The notes: generated from the sequence alone by a model not told the origin. DNA of 64,000 bases from Egibacteraceae bacterium (GCA_035540635.1 DATLGH010000045.1:54255-118254), one strand, 5' to 3'; positions 24,445 to 33,191 are shown, counted from the first letter of the stretch. Translations and numbers: made by a program.

Positions 24445-25536
24445 GTGACCGACCCACCGCGGGTACCGCCGCTGCTCGGGACGCTCGCGGCGGTGAGCTG
24501 GCGGCTGCTCGTCGTCGCTGCGGCTGTCGGCGTCGTCCTCTTCGTCACCACGCAGCTGTTCCTCGTGATCCTGCCCGTGTTCGTGGCGATGCTCGTGACG
24601 ACGCTGCTCGCACCGCCGGCTGGATGGCTGAGCCGACACCGCTGGCCACCGGCCCTCGCCGCGGCGGTCGTGCTCGCCGCCGCGCTTCTCGGGCTCACCG
24701 GGATAGTCGCGCTGCTCGCACCGGCGGTCGCCGCCGAGCTCCGCGGCGTGGGCGACGAGGTCGCCGAGGGCGGGGAGGATGCGCTGAACTGGCTCGTCCA
24801 CGGGCCGCTCGACATGAGCCCCGAGCAGGTCGACAGGCTCTTCGCGCAGGCCGCGGCCCAGGCGCGTGCGAACCTCGGGCCCATCACCACCGGCCTGCTG
24901 ACCGGCGCGGTCGTCGCGGTCGAGGTACTCGCGGGGGTGCTCATCACCATCGTGCTCGTCTTCTTCTTCGTGAAGGACGGGGACGTCCTGACGGGCTGGC
25001 TGCTCGCCCGCGCTCCCGCTCACCGGCGGGAGGAGGTGGCCGCGATCGGCGAGCGCGCCTGGAGCACCCTCCTCGGCTACGTGCGCGGCGTGAGCATCGT
25101 CGCGCTCGTCGACGCCCTCGGCATCGGTCTCGGACTCGTGCTCATCGGCGTCCCGCTCGTGCTGCCGCTCATGGTCCTCACCTTCATCGGTGGGTTCTTC
25201 CCGATCATCGGCGCAACCGTCGCCGGTGGAGTGGCCGTCTTCGTCGCCCTCGTGAGCGGTGGACCGGTCGACGCCCTGCTAACCGCCGCCGTCGTGGTCG
25301 CCGTGCAGCAGCTCGAGAGCAACCTGCTCCAGCCGGTCGTGATGGGTCGGGCGGTGCAGCTGCACCCGGTCGTCATCCTTCTGTCGGTCATCGCGGGCGC
25401 CGTCCTCGCCGGGGTCGTGGGCGCCTTCCTCGCCGTGCCGGCCGCCGCTGTCGGCGCCGCGGTCGGCAACGAGCTCCGGCTGCGGCGGGAGGCGGCGCTC
25501 GCAGCCGCCGCCGACCAGCAGGTCACTGGCCCCTGA
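24445..25536 (+). CDS. AI-2E family (PerM/TqsA-type) transporter
   Basis: A permease-like membrane protein of the AI-2E/PF01594 family, whose members include exporters of autoinducer-2 or sodium/proton antiporters. Paired N-terminal helices (LLVVAAAVGVVLFVTTQLFLV, ILPVFVAMLVTTLLA), a central amphipathic domain, and the family signature VFFFVKDGD followed by LLGYVRGVSIVALVDALGIGL are visible. VQQLESNLLQPVVMGRAVQLHP is highly typical. The GTG at 24445 is chosen; a TTG at 24415 is possible. No clue to the substrate. Confidence 0.85.
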   Translation: MTDPPRVPPLLGTLAAVSWRLLVVAAAVGVVLFVTTQLFLVILPVFVAMLVTTLLAPPAGWLSRHRWPPALAAAVVLAAALLGLTGIVALLAPAVAAELRGVGDEVAEGGEDALNWLVHGPLDMSPEQVDRLFAQAAAQARANLGPITTGLLTGAVVAVEVLAGVLITIVLVFFFVKDGDVLTGWLLARAPAHRREEVAAIGERAWSTLLGYVRGVSIVALVDALGIGLGLVLIGVPLVLPLMVLTFIGGFFPIIGATVAGGVAVFVALVSGGPVDALLTAAVVVAVQQLESNLLQPVVMGRAVQLHPVVILLSVIAGAVLAGVVGAFLAVPAAAVGAAVGNELRLRREAALAAAADQQVTGP

Positions 25537-25654
25537 CGGCGTCGGGGCCCCGAGTGGCTACGGCGCGCGAGGGGCCGCGCTCAGGTCCTGCTGCTTTGCT
25601 CGCGGGGCCCGCCGCGCGTCTCGTCGACGTCGAGGGACGTCGAAGTCGGTGCGC

Positions 25655-26665
25655 TCACGCGTTGAGCACCTGCTGGACCGCCTTGACGAGGGCGGGCACG
25701 AACACGTCGGGGCGGGACACGACGCCGTCGTGGTCGATCGCGAGCTCCTCCACGTAGCAGTCGGGAACCCGGGCCGCGAGGTCGCGCTGGTTGGCGGGAG
25801 CGACCAGGCCGTCGTCGCCGGTGATGAGGACGGCCGTCGGCACGTCCACCGTCCCCAGCCATCCGCGAGCGTCGAACCGACCCATCTCCCGCCCGGCCTC
25901 GGCGACGTCCTCGGCGCTGTCGCGCGACAGCTCCCCCGTGATCCACGGCAGCAGCTCGATGACCTCCGCCGGCGTCGCGGGGCTTATGAGCCGGGACAGG
26001 CGGATGTTCGACTTGCTCTTCGCCTGGGCGTGGGCGGCCCGCTCCCACATGTCGCGGGGGAACACCCGGAGGATGAGCTGGAGCGCTCCCATCATCCGCC
26101 ATGCCCATCGATCACGCGCGTCGACGCTGAAGGAAGCGCTCGTGGCGGCCAGGATGAGCCCACGCACGAGCTCGGGATGGCGGTGCCAGAACAGCTGCGC
26201 GATCGTGCCGCCCATCGAGTAGCCGACCACCACTGCCGAGTCCACACCGAGGTGACGGAGCAGCGCCGCGACGTCGTCGGCCACGTCGGCTAGGCGGAAC
26301 GGCTCGATGGGCCGCGGACCCCGGCCGTGCCCGCGGTGGTCGGCGGCGATGACGCGCCCGTAGCGGGCGAGCTCCTCGTAGCAGGTGAACCAGGTCACGT
26401 CCGCGCTGAACATCCAGCCGTGCAGGAGCACGATCGGCGGGGCGTCGGGACGGTCCGCCGGCGCGCCGGTGTCGCGGACGAAGAACTCCCCGTAGCCGGG
26501 CACGTGCACCACCGTGCCGGGTGGCAGGTTCGGCGGCGGCTCGGGGATGCGGCGCTCGACAGGAACCGGACGCCGCCTGACGGACAGCCACAGCAGGGCG
26601 GCACTGCCAGCCGCGCCCGCGCCGGTGAGCAGCTGGGCGACCGTGCGGGGCAGGGATTGGCTCAT
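25655..26665 (-). CDS. Membrane-anchored alpha/beta hydrolase
   Basis: A 336-residue serine hydrolase with an N-terminal hydrophobic segment (LLTGAGAAGSAALLWLSV) probably anchoring it to the membrane. The oxyanion motif IVLLHGWMFS, the nucleophile elbow VVGYSMGGTIAQ, the acid in VLITGDDGLV and the C-terminal catalytic His in AIDHDGVV are visible. The ATG at 26665 is 7 nt downstream of TACGCT and has no ribosome site, so it is probably leaderless. A tandem repeat array lies 20 nt upstream. The substrate is unknown. Confidence 0.85.
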   Translation of the reverse strand: MSQSLPRTVAQLLTGAGAAGSAALLWLSVRRRPVPVERRIPEPPPNLPPGTVVHVPGYGEFFVRDTGAPADRPDAPPIVLLHGWMFSADVTWFTCYEELARYGRVIAADHRGHGRGPRPIEPFRLADVADDVAALLRHLGVDSAVVVGYSMGGTIAQLFWHRHPELVRGLILAATSASFSVDARDRWAWRMMGALQLILRVFPRDMWERAAHAQAKSKSNIRLSRLISPATPAEVIELLPWITGELSRDSAEDVAEAGREMGRFDARGWLGTVDVPTAVLITGDDGLVAPANQRDLAARVPDCYVEELAIDHDGVVSRPDVFVPALVKAVQQVLNA

Positions 26666-26672
26666 GGCGGGT

Positions 26673-26678
26673 AGCGTA
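26673..26678 (-). promoter_or_regulatory. -10 box TACGCT for the hydrolase gene
   Basis: On the minus strand TACGCT is followed by 7 nt and ATG. The surrounding TAGCGTA heptamer is the same as that in the divergent promoter at 60599. Confidence 0.5.
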
Positions 26679-26684
26679 CGGGCT

Positions 26685-26756
26685 TTTCCTGGGCCGCTAC
26701 CGCTTCGCTGCTTGAGCGGCTTTCCTGGGCCGCTACCGCTTCGCTGCTTGAGCGCG
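26685..26756 (-). repeat. Two 36-bp tandem repeats upstream of the hydrolase gene
   Basis: On the plus strand the unit begins TTTCCTGGGCCGCTACCGCT and occurs at 26685-26720 and 26721-26756 with a difference only in the last two bases. Read on the minus strand, the orientation of the downstream gene, the core is AGCAGCGAAGCGGTAGCGG, shared with the arrays before coaD and ftsY. Confidence 0.9.
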
Positions 26757-26779
26757 GGCTTGCGCCATCCGGTAGTGGG

Positions 26780-26790
26780 TATGCTAGAGT
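26780..26790 (+). promoter_or_regulatory. Candidate -10 region for the small coiled-coil gene
   Basis: TATGCTAGAGT contains overlapping TATGCT and TAGAGT boxes. It lies about 125 nt upstream of the gene, and TTGCGC at 26760 could be a -35 for TAGAGT with a 19-nt spacer. Confidence 0.35.
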
Positions 26791-26915
26791 GCGCTCGTGA
26801 ATTCGTGAACGCCGGTCGGGGGCGCCCCTCGTGGCGTTGCCCGCGCGCCACCCCAGCGGACAACCGCCGCCGCCCCTCGACGGGACACCAGGTCAATAGC
26901 AGGAGGAATCGCCGC

Positions 26916-27092
26916 ATGAAGGCACTCATAGGATCGTGGGACAACCGGCCATACCGACTCCTGGCTGAGATCACCGCCCTGCGGGCCCGCGTAGCCCAGC
27001 TCGAGCAGGAGCTGAGCCGCGCGCATCACGACAACGCCCTCCTCCAGGAAGCGCTCCGGGAGCGCGACGAGGTGGTCCTGACCGGCAGCTAG
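26916..27092 (+). CDS. Small coiled-coil protein upstream of smc
   Basis: A 58-residue ORF beginning MKALIGSWDNRPYRLLAEIT. It then forms one uninterrupted amphipathic helix with leucine-zipper-like heptads (ALRARVAQLEQELSRAHHDN, ALLQEALRERDEVV). AGGAGGA at 26901-26907 is one of the strongest ribosome sites in the window, which argues that this short gene is expressed. It lies 140 nt upstream of smc. I do not recognise a family. Confidence 0.65.
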   Translation: MKALIGSWDNRPYRLLAEITALRARVAQLEQELSRAHHDNALLQEALRERDEVVLTGS

Positions 27093-27163
27093 GCAACCGC
27101 ACCACGGCGTTCGAGCGGCCCCGGGCGGGCCGCTCTCGCATGCCGGGGCAGCGCAGCGGGTCC

Positions 27164-27192
27164 TTCGTGCAGCGGGGGGCCCTCGTTACACT
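27164..27192 (+). promoter_or_regulatory. Candidate promoter of smc
   Basis: TTCGTG (27164-27169), a 17-nt spacer and TACACT (27187-27192) lie 40 nt upstream of the smc start. Confidence 0.4.
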
Positions 27193-27231
27193 CCGCGCCG
27201 TCTGCCGCTCCCACGACAAGGCGCGCACCGG

Positions 27232-30200
27232 GTGTTCCTCAAGTCACTTACCCTACGGGGCTTCAAGTCCTTCGCGGACAAGACCACCCTCGACTTCGAG
27301 TCGGGCATCACCGTGGTCGTCGGTCCGAACGGGTCGGGCAAGTCGAACGTCGTCGACGCGCTCGCGTGGGTCCTCGGGACGTACAGTGCGAAGACGCTGC
27401 GGGGCGGGCAGATGGCCGACGTCATCTTCGCGGGCGCGCCGGGTCGAGCCGCCCTCGGCCGCGCCGCGGTCGACATCACCATCGACAACACGGCGGGGAC
27501 CCTGCCGATCGACTTCAGCGAGGTGACGGTCTCCCGGGCGATGTTCGCCTCCGGCGAGAGCGAGTACGCCATCAACGGCACGCCGTGCCGCCTGCTCGAC
27601 GTCCAGGAGCTGTTGAGCGACACCGGCCTCGGTCGCGAGAACCACACGATCGTCGGTCAGGGCCGCCTCGACGCGGTGCTGAACGCCCGCCCCGAGGAGC
27701 GCCGGGCGTTCATCGAGGAGGCTGCAGGCATCCTCAAGCACCGGCGGCGCAAGGAGCGGTCACTGCGCAAGCTCGCCGCGCTCGACGGGCACCTCGAACG
27801 GCTCACGGACGTCGTCCGCGAGGTGCGCCGCAACCTGCGACCCCTCGAGCGCCAGGCGGAGGCGGCGGCCAAGCACGCTGAGCTCCAGGCCGCGCTTCGA
27901 AAGGTGCGGGTCGCCCGGGCGCTGCGCGAGCTCGTCGCCCTCTCGGATCGGTGGGGCGACGAGGAAGGAGCGCAGCAGGCCTCCGACGCGCGGTTGACGG
28001 CCGCCGAGGCGGCCCTCGCCGCCGCCCGTGCCGACGAGCTCGCCGTGGAGAAGGCGCTCGCCGACCTCGCCCCCAGCGCCCAGGCAGCGGCCGAGACGCA
28101 CTTCCGGCTCGCCAACCTCGTCGAGCGTTACCGGGGGCTCGGCGAACGCATCGAGGAGCGCCGGCAGGGGCTCGTCGACGCGGTCGAGGAGCCGGTCGCC
28201 GGGCGGGATCCGGTTCAGCTGCGCGAGCAGGCCCAACGGGAGCGCGCCCGCCTCGACGAGCTGCAGGTTGCCGCGCGCTCCGCCGAGCAGGCGTCCGCGG
28301 AGGCATCCGCGGCACGCCGGGCGGCCGAGCACGCCCGCCGGGCGCACGAGCAGGCCGCCGCGGCCGAGGCACGCCGCCGGTCGGAGGCACGCGAGCGCGT
28401 GCTGCGCTGGGAGGGCGAGGTCTCGGCGCTGCGTTCCTCCCTCGGGCAGGCCGCGAGCGAGGAGGGACGCCTCGCAAGCCAGGTCTCCGGGCTGCGGGCC
28501 CGCCGCGACGAGCTGTGCTCCGACGCCGAGTCCGTACGGTCGGAGATCCAGCGCCTCGACGTCGCCGGCACCGCCCTCGCCGAGCAGCTGACAGGTGCCG
28601 AGAGGAACCTGCAGCGCCGCCAGGCCGCCGCCGACGCCGCCGTCCGCCGCGAGCGCGACCTCGAACGCGCGCGTGCGTCCCTCGAGGCGCGGGCGGACGC
28701 GCTGCGGGCGGCCTCACAGGAGGCCACCGAGGGCACGCAGGCGCTGTCCGCCGCCGCCGACGACGGGCGCGTCGAGGGCATCGTCGGCCCGCTCGCCGAC
28801 CACGTCCGCGTCGCCGACGGCATGGCGAGGGCGGTCGCTGCGGCGCTGGGCACCCTGGGTGACGCCCTCGTCGCGGCCTCGCCGGGCGACGCGGCAGAGG
28901 CCGTCGGGTTCGTGCGCAGCGAACGGCTCGGACGGGTCGTCCTGCTCGCCGCCGCGGAGGACGCCCCCCCACCCGACACGCTCGACGAGCCCGGGGTGCG
29001 GCCGCTCGCCGCGTCGCTGCACGCCGATCCCGCGGTGCACGCGGCCCTGTGCCGCGCGCTCGCCGGGGTGTACGTCGTGGCGGATCATGCGGGCGACGAC
29101 TACGCGGCCGCCTGCCGCCTGGCCGAGCGCCACCCCGATCTCGTGTTCGTCACCCGGGGCGGGGAGCTCGCCGGGGCCCGCGGCTACGCCGGAGGCTCGG
29201 CGGCCCCGTCGAGCGCGGTGCTGTCACGGGCGGCCGCCGAGCAGGCCGAGTCCCAGCTCGAAGGGGTGGGGAACGACCTGCTCGTCGCGCATCGCCAGGT
29301 CGGTGACGCCGACCGGGCGCTCGCGGCGGCCCGCCAGGCGTACGACGCGGCAGCGTCCGCGATGCAGGAGTGCGACGGGCAGCTCACAGCAGCCGCCGAG
29401 CGGCTCGGCCGGCTCCGCAAGGAGCTCGAGACCTGCGAGCGGGAGCTCGAGGTCCTCGTCGGCCAGCAGGCCGACCTCGCCGAGGAGATCGCGAGCCAGC
29501 GCGCACGGCAGGCCGCCCTGGAAGCGCGTGGGCCCGCCGCTCAGGCCGACGACGACGCCACGCACGGGGCGGGTGGCCCCGACCTCGAGGCCGAACGCCT
29601 CGACGACGTCCTCGCCGGGGCACGCGAGGAGGAGGTCCAGGCCCGGCTGGCCGCCAGCGCCGTAGCGCAACGAGGGGACGAGCTCGCGCGCAGGGTGCAG
29701 GCCCTCGAGCAGGAGGCCGACGACGTCGAGCGGCAGCTCGCCGAGCGCGAGGACCGCCGCCGCCGCCGACTCGCCGCCATCGAACGGTGCCGGGCGCTCA
29801 CCGTGGTGAGCGCGGCAGGTCTCGCCCGGGCGGAGGCGTCACTGCGGCTGGCCGCGGAGGAGCGCGACCGCATGGAGGAGGCCCGCGCGGCGCAGCAGCG
29901 CGAGCTCGGGGTCGTGCGCAACCGGCTTCGCGAGCACGAGGCCGCGGTCACGGAGCTGCGGGAGCAGCGCCACGGCGAGGAGCTGCGCCGCGCCGAGCTG
30001 CGCCACGAGCTCGACGCGGTCCGCAACGGGCTGAGCAGGGACCTCGGGCTCGACGCGGATGCCGCGCTGGAGGAGGCGAGGGGCCGGGGCGAGGAGCTGC
30101 TCGGCGGCGGGGAGGCGCGTGACAGCGAGCTCGCCGAGGCCGAGGACCGGCTCGTGCGCAAGGTCGCCCTGCTCGGCACGGTCAACCCGCTCGCCCAGGA

Positions 30201-30795
30201 GGAGTTCGAGGCCCTCGAGGAGCGCCACCGCTTCCTCGTCGAGCAGATCGACGACCTCAAGACCACGAAGCGCGATCTCGCGGAGGTTGTGGCCGCGGTC
30301 GACGAGCGCATCAAGGACGTGTTCAGCTCCGCCTTCACCGACGTGGCCGCGCAGTTCGAGCGGATCTTTCCCCGGTTGTTCCCCGGCGGCACCGGAAGGC
30401 TCGTCCTCACCGACCCCGACGACCTGCTCGAGAGCGGTGTGGACGTCGAGGCGCGCCCGCCGGGCAAGCGCGTCAAGCGGCTGTCGCTGCTGTCGGGCGG
30501 GGAACGCTCCCTGACCGCCCTCGCGGTGCTCTTCGCGATCTTCGCCGCCCGCTCGTCGCCCTTCTACGTCCTCGACGAGGTCGAAGCCGCCCTCGACGAC
30601 GTCAACCTCCAGCGCTTCCTCGCCGTCGTCAGCGACTTCCGTTCGACGAGCCAGCTCATCATCGTCACCCACCAGACGCGCACGATGGAGGTCGCGGACG
30701 TCCTCTACGGGGTGTCCATGCAGGCCGGGGGCGTGTCGAAGGTCATCAGCCAGCGCCTCACGGAAGCGGCGCCGGCTGGCAGCCCTCAGGGATAG
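27232..30795 (+). CDS. smc: Chromosome segregation protein SMC
   Basis: The SMC ATPase that, with ScpA and ScpB, organises and segregates the chromosome. It has the ABC-type head at both ends: FLKSLTLRGFKSFADKT and GPNGSGKSN (Walker A, residues 31-39) at the N-terminus, and LLSGGERSLTALA (signature, near 1087) and FYVLDEVEAALDD (Walker B, near 1113) at the C-terminus. Two long coiled coils flank a hinge at about residues 510-660. At 1187 residues it is full length. GTG start. ftsY follows after a repeat array, as in most actinobacteria. Confidence 0.97.
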   Translation: MFLKSLTLRGFKSFADKTTLDFESGITVVVGPNGSGKSNVVDALAWVLGTYSAKTLRGGQMADVIFAGAPGRAALGRAAVDITIDNTAGTLPIDFSEVTVSRAMFASGESEYAINGTPCRLLDVQELLSDTGLGRENHTIVGQGRLDAVLNARPEERRAFIEEAAGILKHRRRKERSLRKLAALDGHLERLTDVVREVRRNLRPLERQAEAAAKHAELQAALRKVRVARALRELVALSDRWGDEEGAQQASDARLTAAEAALAAARADELAVEKALADLAPSAQAAAETHFRLANLVERYRGLGERIEERRQGLVDAVEEPVAGRDPVQLREQAQRERARLDELQVAARSAEQASAEASAARRAAEHARRAHEQAAAAEARRRSEARERVLRWEGEVSALRSSLGQAASEEGRLASQVSGLRARRDELCSDAESVRSEIQRLDVAGTALAEQLTGAERNLQRRQAAADAAVRRERDLERARASLEARADALRAASQEATEGTQALSAAADDGRVEGIVGPLADHVRVADGMARAVAAALGTLGDALVAASPGDAAEAVGFVRSERLGRVVLLAAAEDAPPPDTLDEPGVRPLAASLHADPAVHAALCRALAGVYVVADHAGDDYAAACRLAERHPDLVFVTRGGELAGARGYAGGSAAPSSAVLSRAAAEQAESQLEGVGNDLLVAHRQVGDADRALAAARQAYDAAASAMQECDGQLTAAAERLGRLRKELETCERELEVLVGQQADLAEEIASQRARQAALEARGPAAQADDDATHGAGGPDLEAERLDDVLAGAREEEVQARLAASAVAQRGDELARRVQALEQEADDVERQLAEREDRRRRRLAAIERCRALTVVSAAGLARAEASLRLAAEERDRMEEARAAQQRELGVVRNRLREHEAAVTELREQRHGEELRRAELRHELDAVRNGLSRDLGLDADAALEEARGRGEELLGGGEARDSELAEAEDRLVRKVALLGTVNPLAQEEFEALEERHRFLVEQIDDLKTTKRDLAEVVAAVDERIKDVFSSAFTDVAAQFERIFPRLFPGGTGRLVLTDPDDLLESGVDVEARPPGKRVKRLSLLSGGERSLTALAVLFAIFAARSSPFYVLDEVEAALDDVNLQRFLAVVSDFRSTSQLIIVTHQTRTMEVADVLYGVSMQAGGVSKVISQRLTEAAPAGSPQG

Positions 30796-30815
30796 GGCTC
30801 CGGCGGGTGGCCAGC

Positions 30816-30918
30816 CGCTCCTGCAGCGAAGCGGTAGTGCCACGATCAGGCGCTCATGTAGCGAAGCGGTAGCCACGATCAGGCGCTCATGTAGCGAAGC
30901 GGTAGTGCCACGATTAGG
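30816..30918 (+). repeat. Three 33-35-bp tandem repeats between smc and ftsY
   Basis: Units at 30816-30850, 30851-30883 (lacking TG after the core) and 30884-30918 follow the pattern CGCTCATGTAGCGAAGCGGT + AGTGCCACGATCAGG. The third copy has T instead of C near its end, creating TAGGCT (30915-30920), a -10-like hexamer found before other genes here. The array lies 53 nt upstream of ftsY in the same orientation. Confidence 0.9.
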
Positions 30919-30920
30919 CT
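30915..30920 (+). promoter_or_regulatory. -10 box TAGGCT created at the end of the repeat array (ftsY)
   Basis: The hexamer arises from a single C-to-T difference in the last repeat copy plus two flanking bases. It would give ftsY a leader of about 45 nt. Confidence 0.35.
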
Positions 30921-30971
30921 CACGGGGACAGACGCCGTCGACGGGGCCGCGCTCGTGGCCGTGGAGAACCC

Positions 30972-32270
30972 GTGGAACCGCTCATCCTCGCAGTGCTGCT
31001 TGCGGTCGCCCTCGTCGGGGTGGTCATCGTGGCCTTCACGTCGGCTCGCCGGCGTCGAGGGGTCGCGATCGACGAGACGATGCGCCAGCAGCTCGAGCAG
31101 CGCGCCCCGGAGCAGGGCCTGCCGCCGGACGACACGACCGACGAGGCGACCGTCCCGGACCAGGCGGTCGACGTCGAACCGGATGCCGGACCAACCGTCG
31201 CCGAGCCCGAGAAGGATGTCGAGTCGGCACCGGCCGAGAAGCCCGCGGTCGCGGAGGCTCCCGCGCCCGCCGAGGCGGCGCCGCCGGCGCCGCCGGCGCC
31301 GCTTACCGCCCGGGAGCGCTTCATCGCCCGGCTCACCCGGGCACGCAACAGCCTCGGGGTCAACGTGGCCTCGATCTTTGGACGGGGCATCACCGAGGAG
31401 GCGTGGGAGGAGCTCGAGGAGTCGCTCATCGCCGCCGACGTGGGAGTCGAAGCGACGATGGAGATCGTCGAGAGCGTGCGCAGCCGTGCGAAGGCCGAAG
31501 GCGCCCGCACCGGTGAGGACGCGCTGCGGGTCCTGAAGGAGACGCTGCGCGAGGAGCTGTCCGTCGGTGACCGCAGCCTTCGTCAGCGGTCCGAGGGCAC
31601 GAGCGTGTGGCTCGTGACGGGCGTGAACGGCACGGGCAAGACGACCTCGATCGGCAAGCTCGCGGCCCGCCACACGCGCGCCGGCCAGACGGTGGTGCTG
31701 GCCGCCGCCGACACCTTCCGCGCGGCGGCGGCCGAACAGCTGCAGCTGTGGGGGGAGCGCGCCGGCGCCCGCGTCGTGGCGCACCAGCAGGGCGCCGACC
31801 CCGCGGCGGTGGCGTTCGACGGCTACCAGGCCGCCAAGGCCACCGACGCCGACGTCCTGATGGTCGACACCGCGGGCCGGCTGCAGAACAAGACCGCGCT
31901 CATGGCCGAGCTCGGCAAGGTCAAGCGGGTGATGGAGAAGGCGGCGGGCCCCTGCGACGAGGTCCTGCTCGTTCTCGACGCGACGACCGGTCAGAACGGC
32001 CTGTCGCAGGCACGGGCGTTCCTCGAAGCCGTCGACGTGACGGGCGTCGTGCTGACGAAGCTCGACGGCACCGCGAAGGGCGGCATCGTCGTCGCGATCC
32101 AGCGGGCGCTCGGGCTGCCGGTGAAACTCGTCGGCCTCGGCGAGGACGTCGACGACCTCGCCGACTTCGACGGCGACGCGTTCGTGGAGGCGCTCTTCGC
32201 CGAGGTGGTCCAGGAGGTGGACGTCGAGGCTGACCGCTTCGCCGGCGGCGCAGCGGGGGCGGCGGGGTAG
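30972..32270 (+). CDS. ftsY: Signal recognition particle receptor FtsY
   Basis: The SRP-receptor GTPase that docks Ffh-ribosome complexes at the membrane. An N-terminal hydrophobic helix (LILAVLLAVALVGVVIVAF) is followed by a 75-residue acidic, Ala/Pro-rich A domain. The N domain (ARERFIARLTRARNSLG) and the G domain follow, with GVNGTGKTTSIGKLA (near residue 217), the insertion-box DTFRAAAAEQL, DTAGRLQNK and TKLDGTAKGG. The C-terminal GLGEDVDDLADF is typical. An N-terminal membrane helix is common in actinobacterial FtsY. GTG start. Confidence 0.97.
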   Translation: MEPLILAVLLAVALVGVVIVAFTSARRRRGVAIDETMRQQLEQRAPEQGLPPDDTTDEATVPDQAVDVEPDAGPTVAEPEKDVESAPAEKPAVAEAPAPAEAAPPAPPAPLTARERFIARLTRARNSLGVNVASIFGRGITEEAWEELEESLIAADVGVEATMEIVESVRSRAKAEGARTGEDALRVLKETLREELSVGDRSLRQRSEGTSVWLVTGVNGTGKTTSIGKLAARHTRAGQTVVLAAADTFRAAAAEQLQLWGERAGARVVAHQQGADPAAVAFDGYQAAKATDADVLMVDTAGRLQNKTALMAELGKVKRVMEKAAGPCDEVLLVLDATTGQNGLSQARAFLEAVDVTGVVLTKLDGTAKGGIVVAIQRALGLPVKLVGLGEDVDDLADFDGDAFVEALFAEVVQEVDVEADRFAGGAAGAAG

Positions 32271-32275
32271 CACCG

Positions 32276-33160
32276 GTGCCCGGCGTCGGCGCGCTCCCGC
32301 TCGACCGCATCCGTGAGGCGCTTCGGCTGCTCGGCACCGGTGAGCCCCCCACGTCCCGGGCGGCCGCGCAACGGGGGTTGCGGGAGACGTTGCGCGGGCA
32401 GGGCACGGTGCGCACGGCGCTCGACCACGGACCCGAGGGTGCCCGTTCAGCGTTCGTGCGGCTCGTCGAGGCGGGGCCGTCGCCGGTGGAGGACCTGCTC
32501 GGACGCGGCTGGTGGGGTCACGGGACACTGCCTCCACCGCTTGACTGGCTGCAGCGACGGGCCCTCGTCCACGTCGACGAGGGCGGGCAGCTCGCGCTGG
32601 TGGACGAGGCGCGCGAGGGCTTCCTCGACCTCACCCTGGCGCTCGAACCGGCGGCCGGTGAGGCCTCGCCGCGGTCGATGCGCGTCGAGGCGGCGGGGTG
32701 CGTCGTCGTCGCGCCGGAGCCGGGCCGGCTCGACTGGGCGCTCACTGTGGCGGGCGCCGAGCTCCGGGCGGTCGCCCCGACCGTCGCGGTGTCGCCTCGT
32801 TCGGCGACCGCGGTGAGCGCCGCCCTGCGCCGGGCCGGTGTGCGCCTGAGCGACGACGCCGTCGTCACCGTGGTGGCCGGCACGCCCGCCCTGCCGGGCA
32901 CGGCGGAGGACGCCGTCGGCCCGCGCGCGATCCGGGCGCTGCTCGAGCGTGCGGTGGGGGAGCGGCGGCAGGTGCGCCTGCGGTACTTCGCCTCGTCCCG
33001 CGGCGGCGCCGCCACCGAGCGCGTCGTCGACCCGTGGTCGTTCCGCGACGACCTCCTCAGCGGGTACTGCCACCTGCGCTCGGGTGAGCGCTCCTTCGCC
33101 GTCGACCGCATCGGCCACGCCCGCCTCCTCCCGTCGCCGGTCGAGGTGACCGCCCCGTAG
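32276..33160 (+). CDS. WYL-domain protein with degenerate helicase-associated region
   Basis: A 294-residue protein 5 nt after ftsY. The C-terminal 80 residues form a WYL-type ligand- or DNA-sensing fold (RRQVRLRYFASSRGGAATERVVDPWSFRDD, RSFAVDRIGHARLL). The N-terminal part (TSRAAAQRGLRETLRG...GGWWGHGTLPPPLDWLQRRALVHVDEGGQLALVDEAREGF, paraphrased from the visible residues) resembles winged-helix segments of the actinobacterial helicase-associated family that includes Rv0862c. That family is normally near 750 aa, so this would be a compact version. Probably DNA-associated; function unknown. Its stop codon overlaps a TAGGCT box. Confidence 0.65.
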   Translation: MPGVGALPLDRIREALRLLGTGEPPTSRAAAQRGLRETLRGQGTVRTALDHGPEGARSAFVRLVEAGPSPVEDLLGRGWWGHGTLPPPLDWLQRRALVHVDEGGQLALVDEAREGFLDLTLALEPAAGEASPRSMRVEAAGCVVVAPEPGRLDWALTVAGAELRAVAPTVAVSPRSATAVSAALRRAGVRLSDDAVVTVVAGTPALPGTAEDAVGPRAIRALLERAVGERRQVRLRYFASSRGGAATERVVDPWSFRDDLLSGYCHLRSGERSFAVDRIGHARLLPSPVEVTAP

Positions 33161-33163
33161 GCT
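33158..33163 (+). promoter_or_regulatory. -10 box TAGGCT for the ferritin-like gene
   Basis: The hexamer starts with the TAG stop of the upstream WYL gene. It lies 10 nt before a GTG at 33174 and 28 nt before the preferred ATG at 33192, which has GGAGGGG. Confidence 0.4.
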
Positions 33164-33191
33164 GCCTGTTGCCGTGAAAACCGGAGGGGCC

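Noticed and set aside
19453..30918. CRISPR-like arrays
   Set aside because: The repeats are only 2-3 direct tandem copies without unique spacers, and no cas genes are near. They are tandem repeats, not CRISPR.
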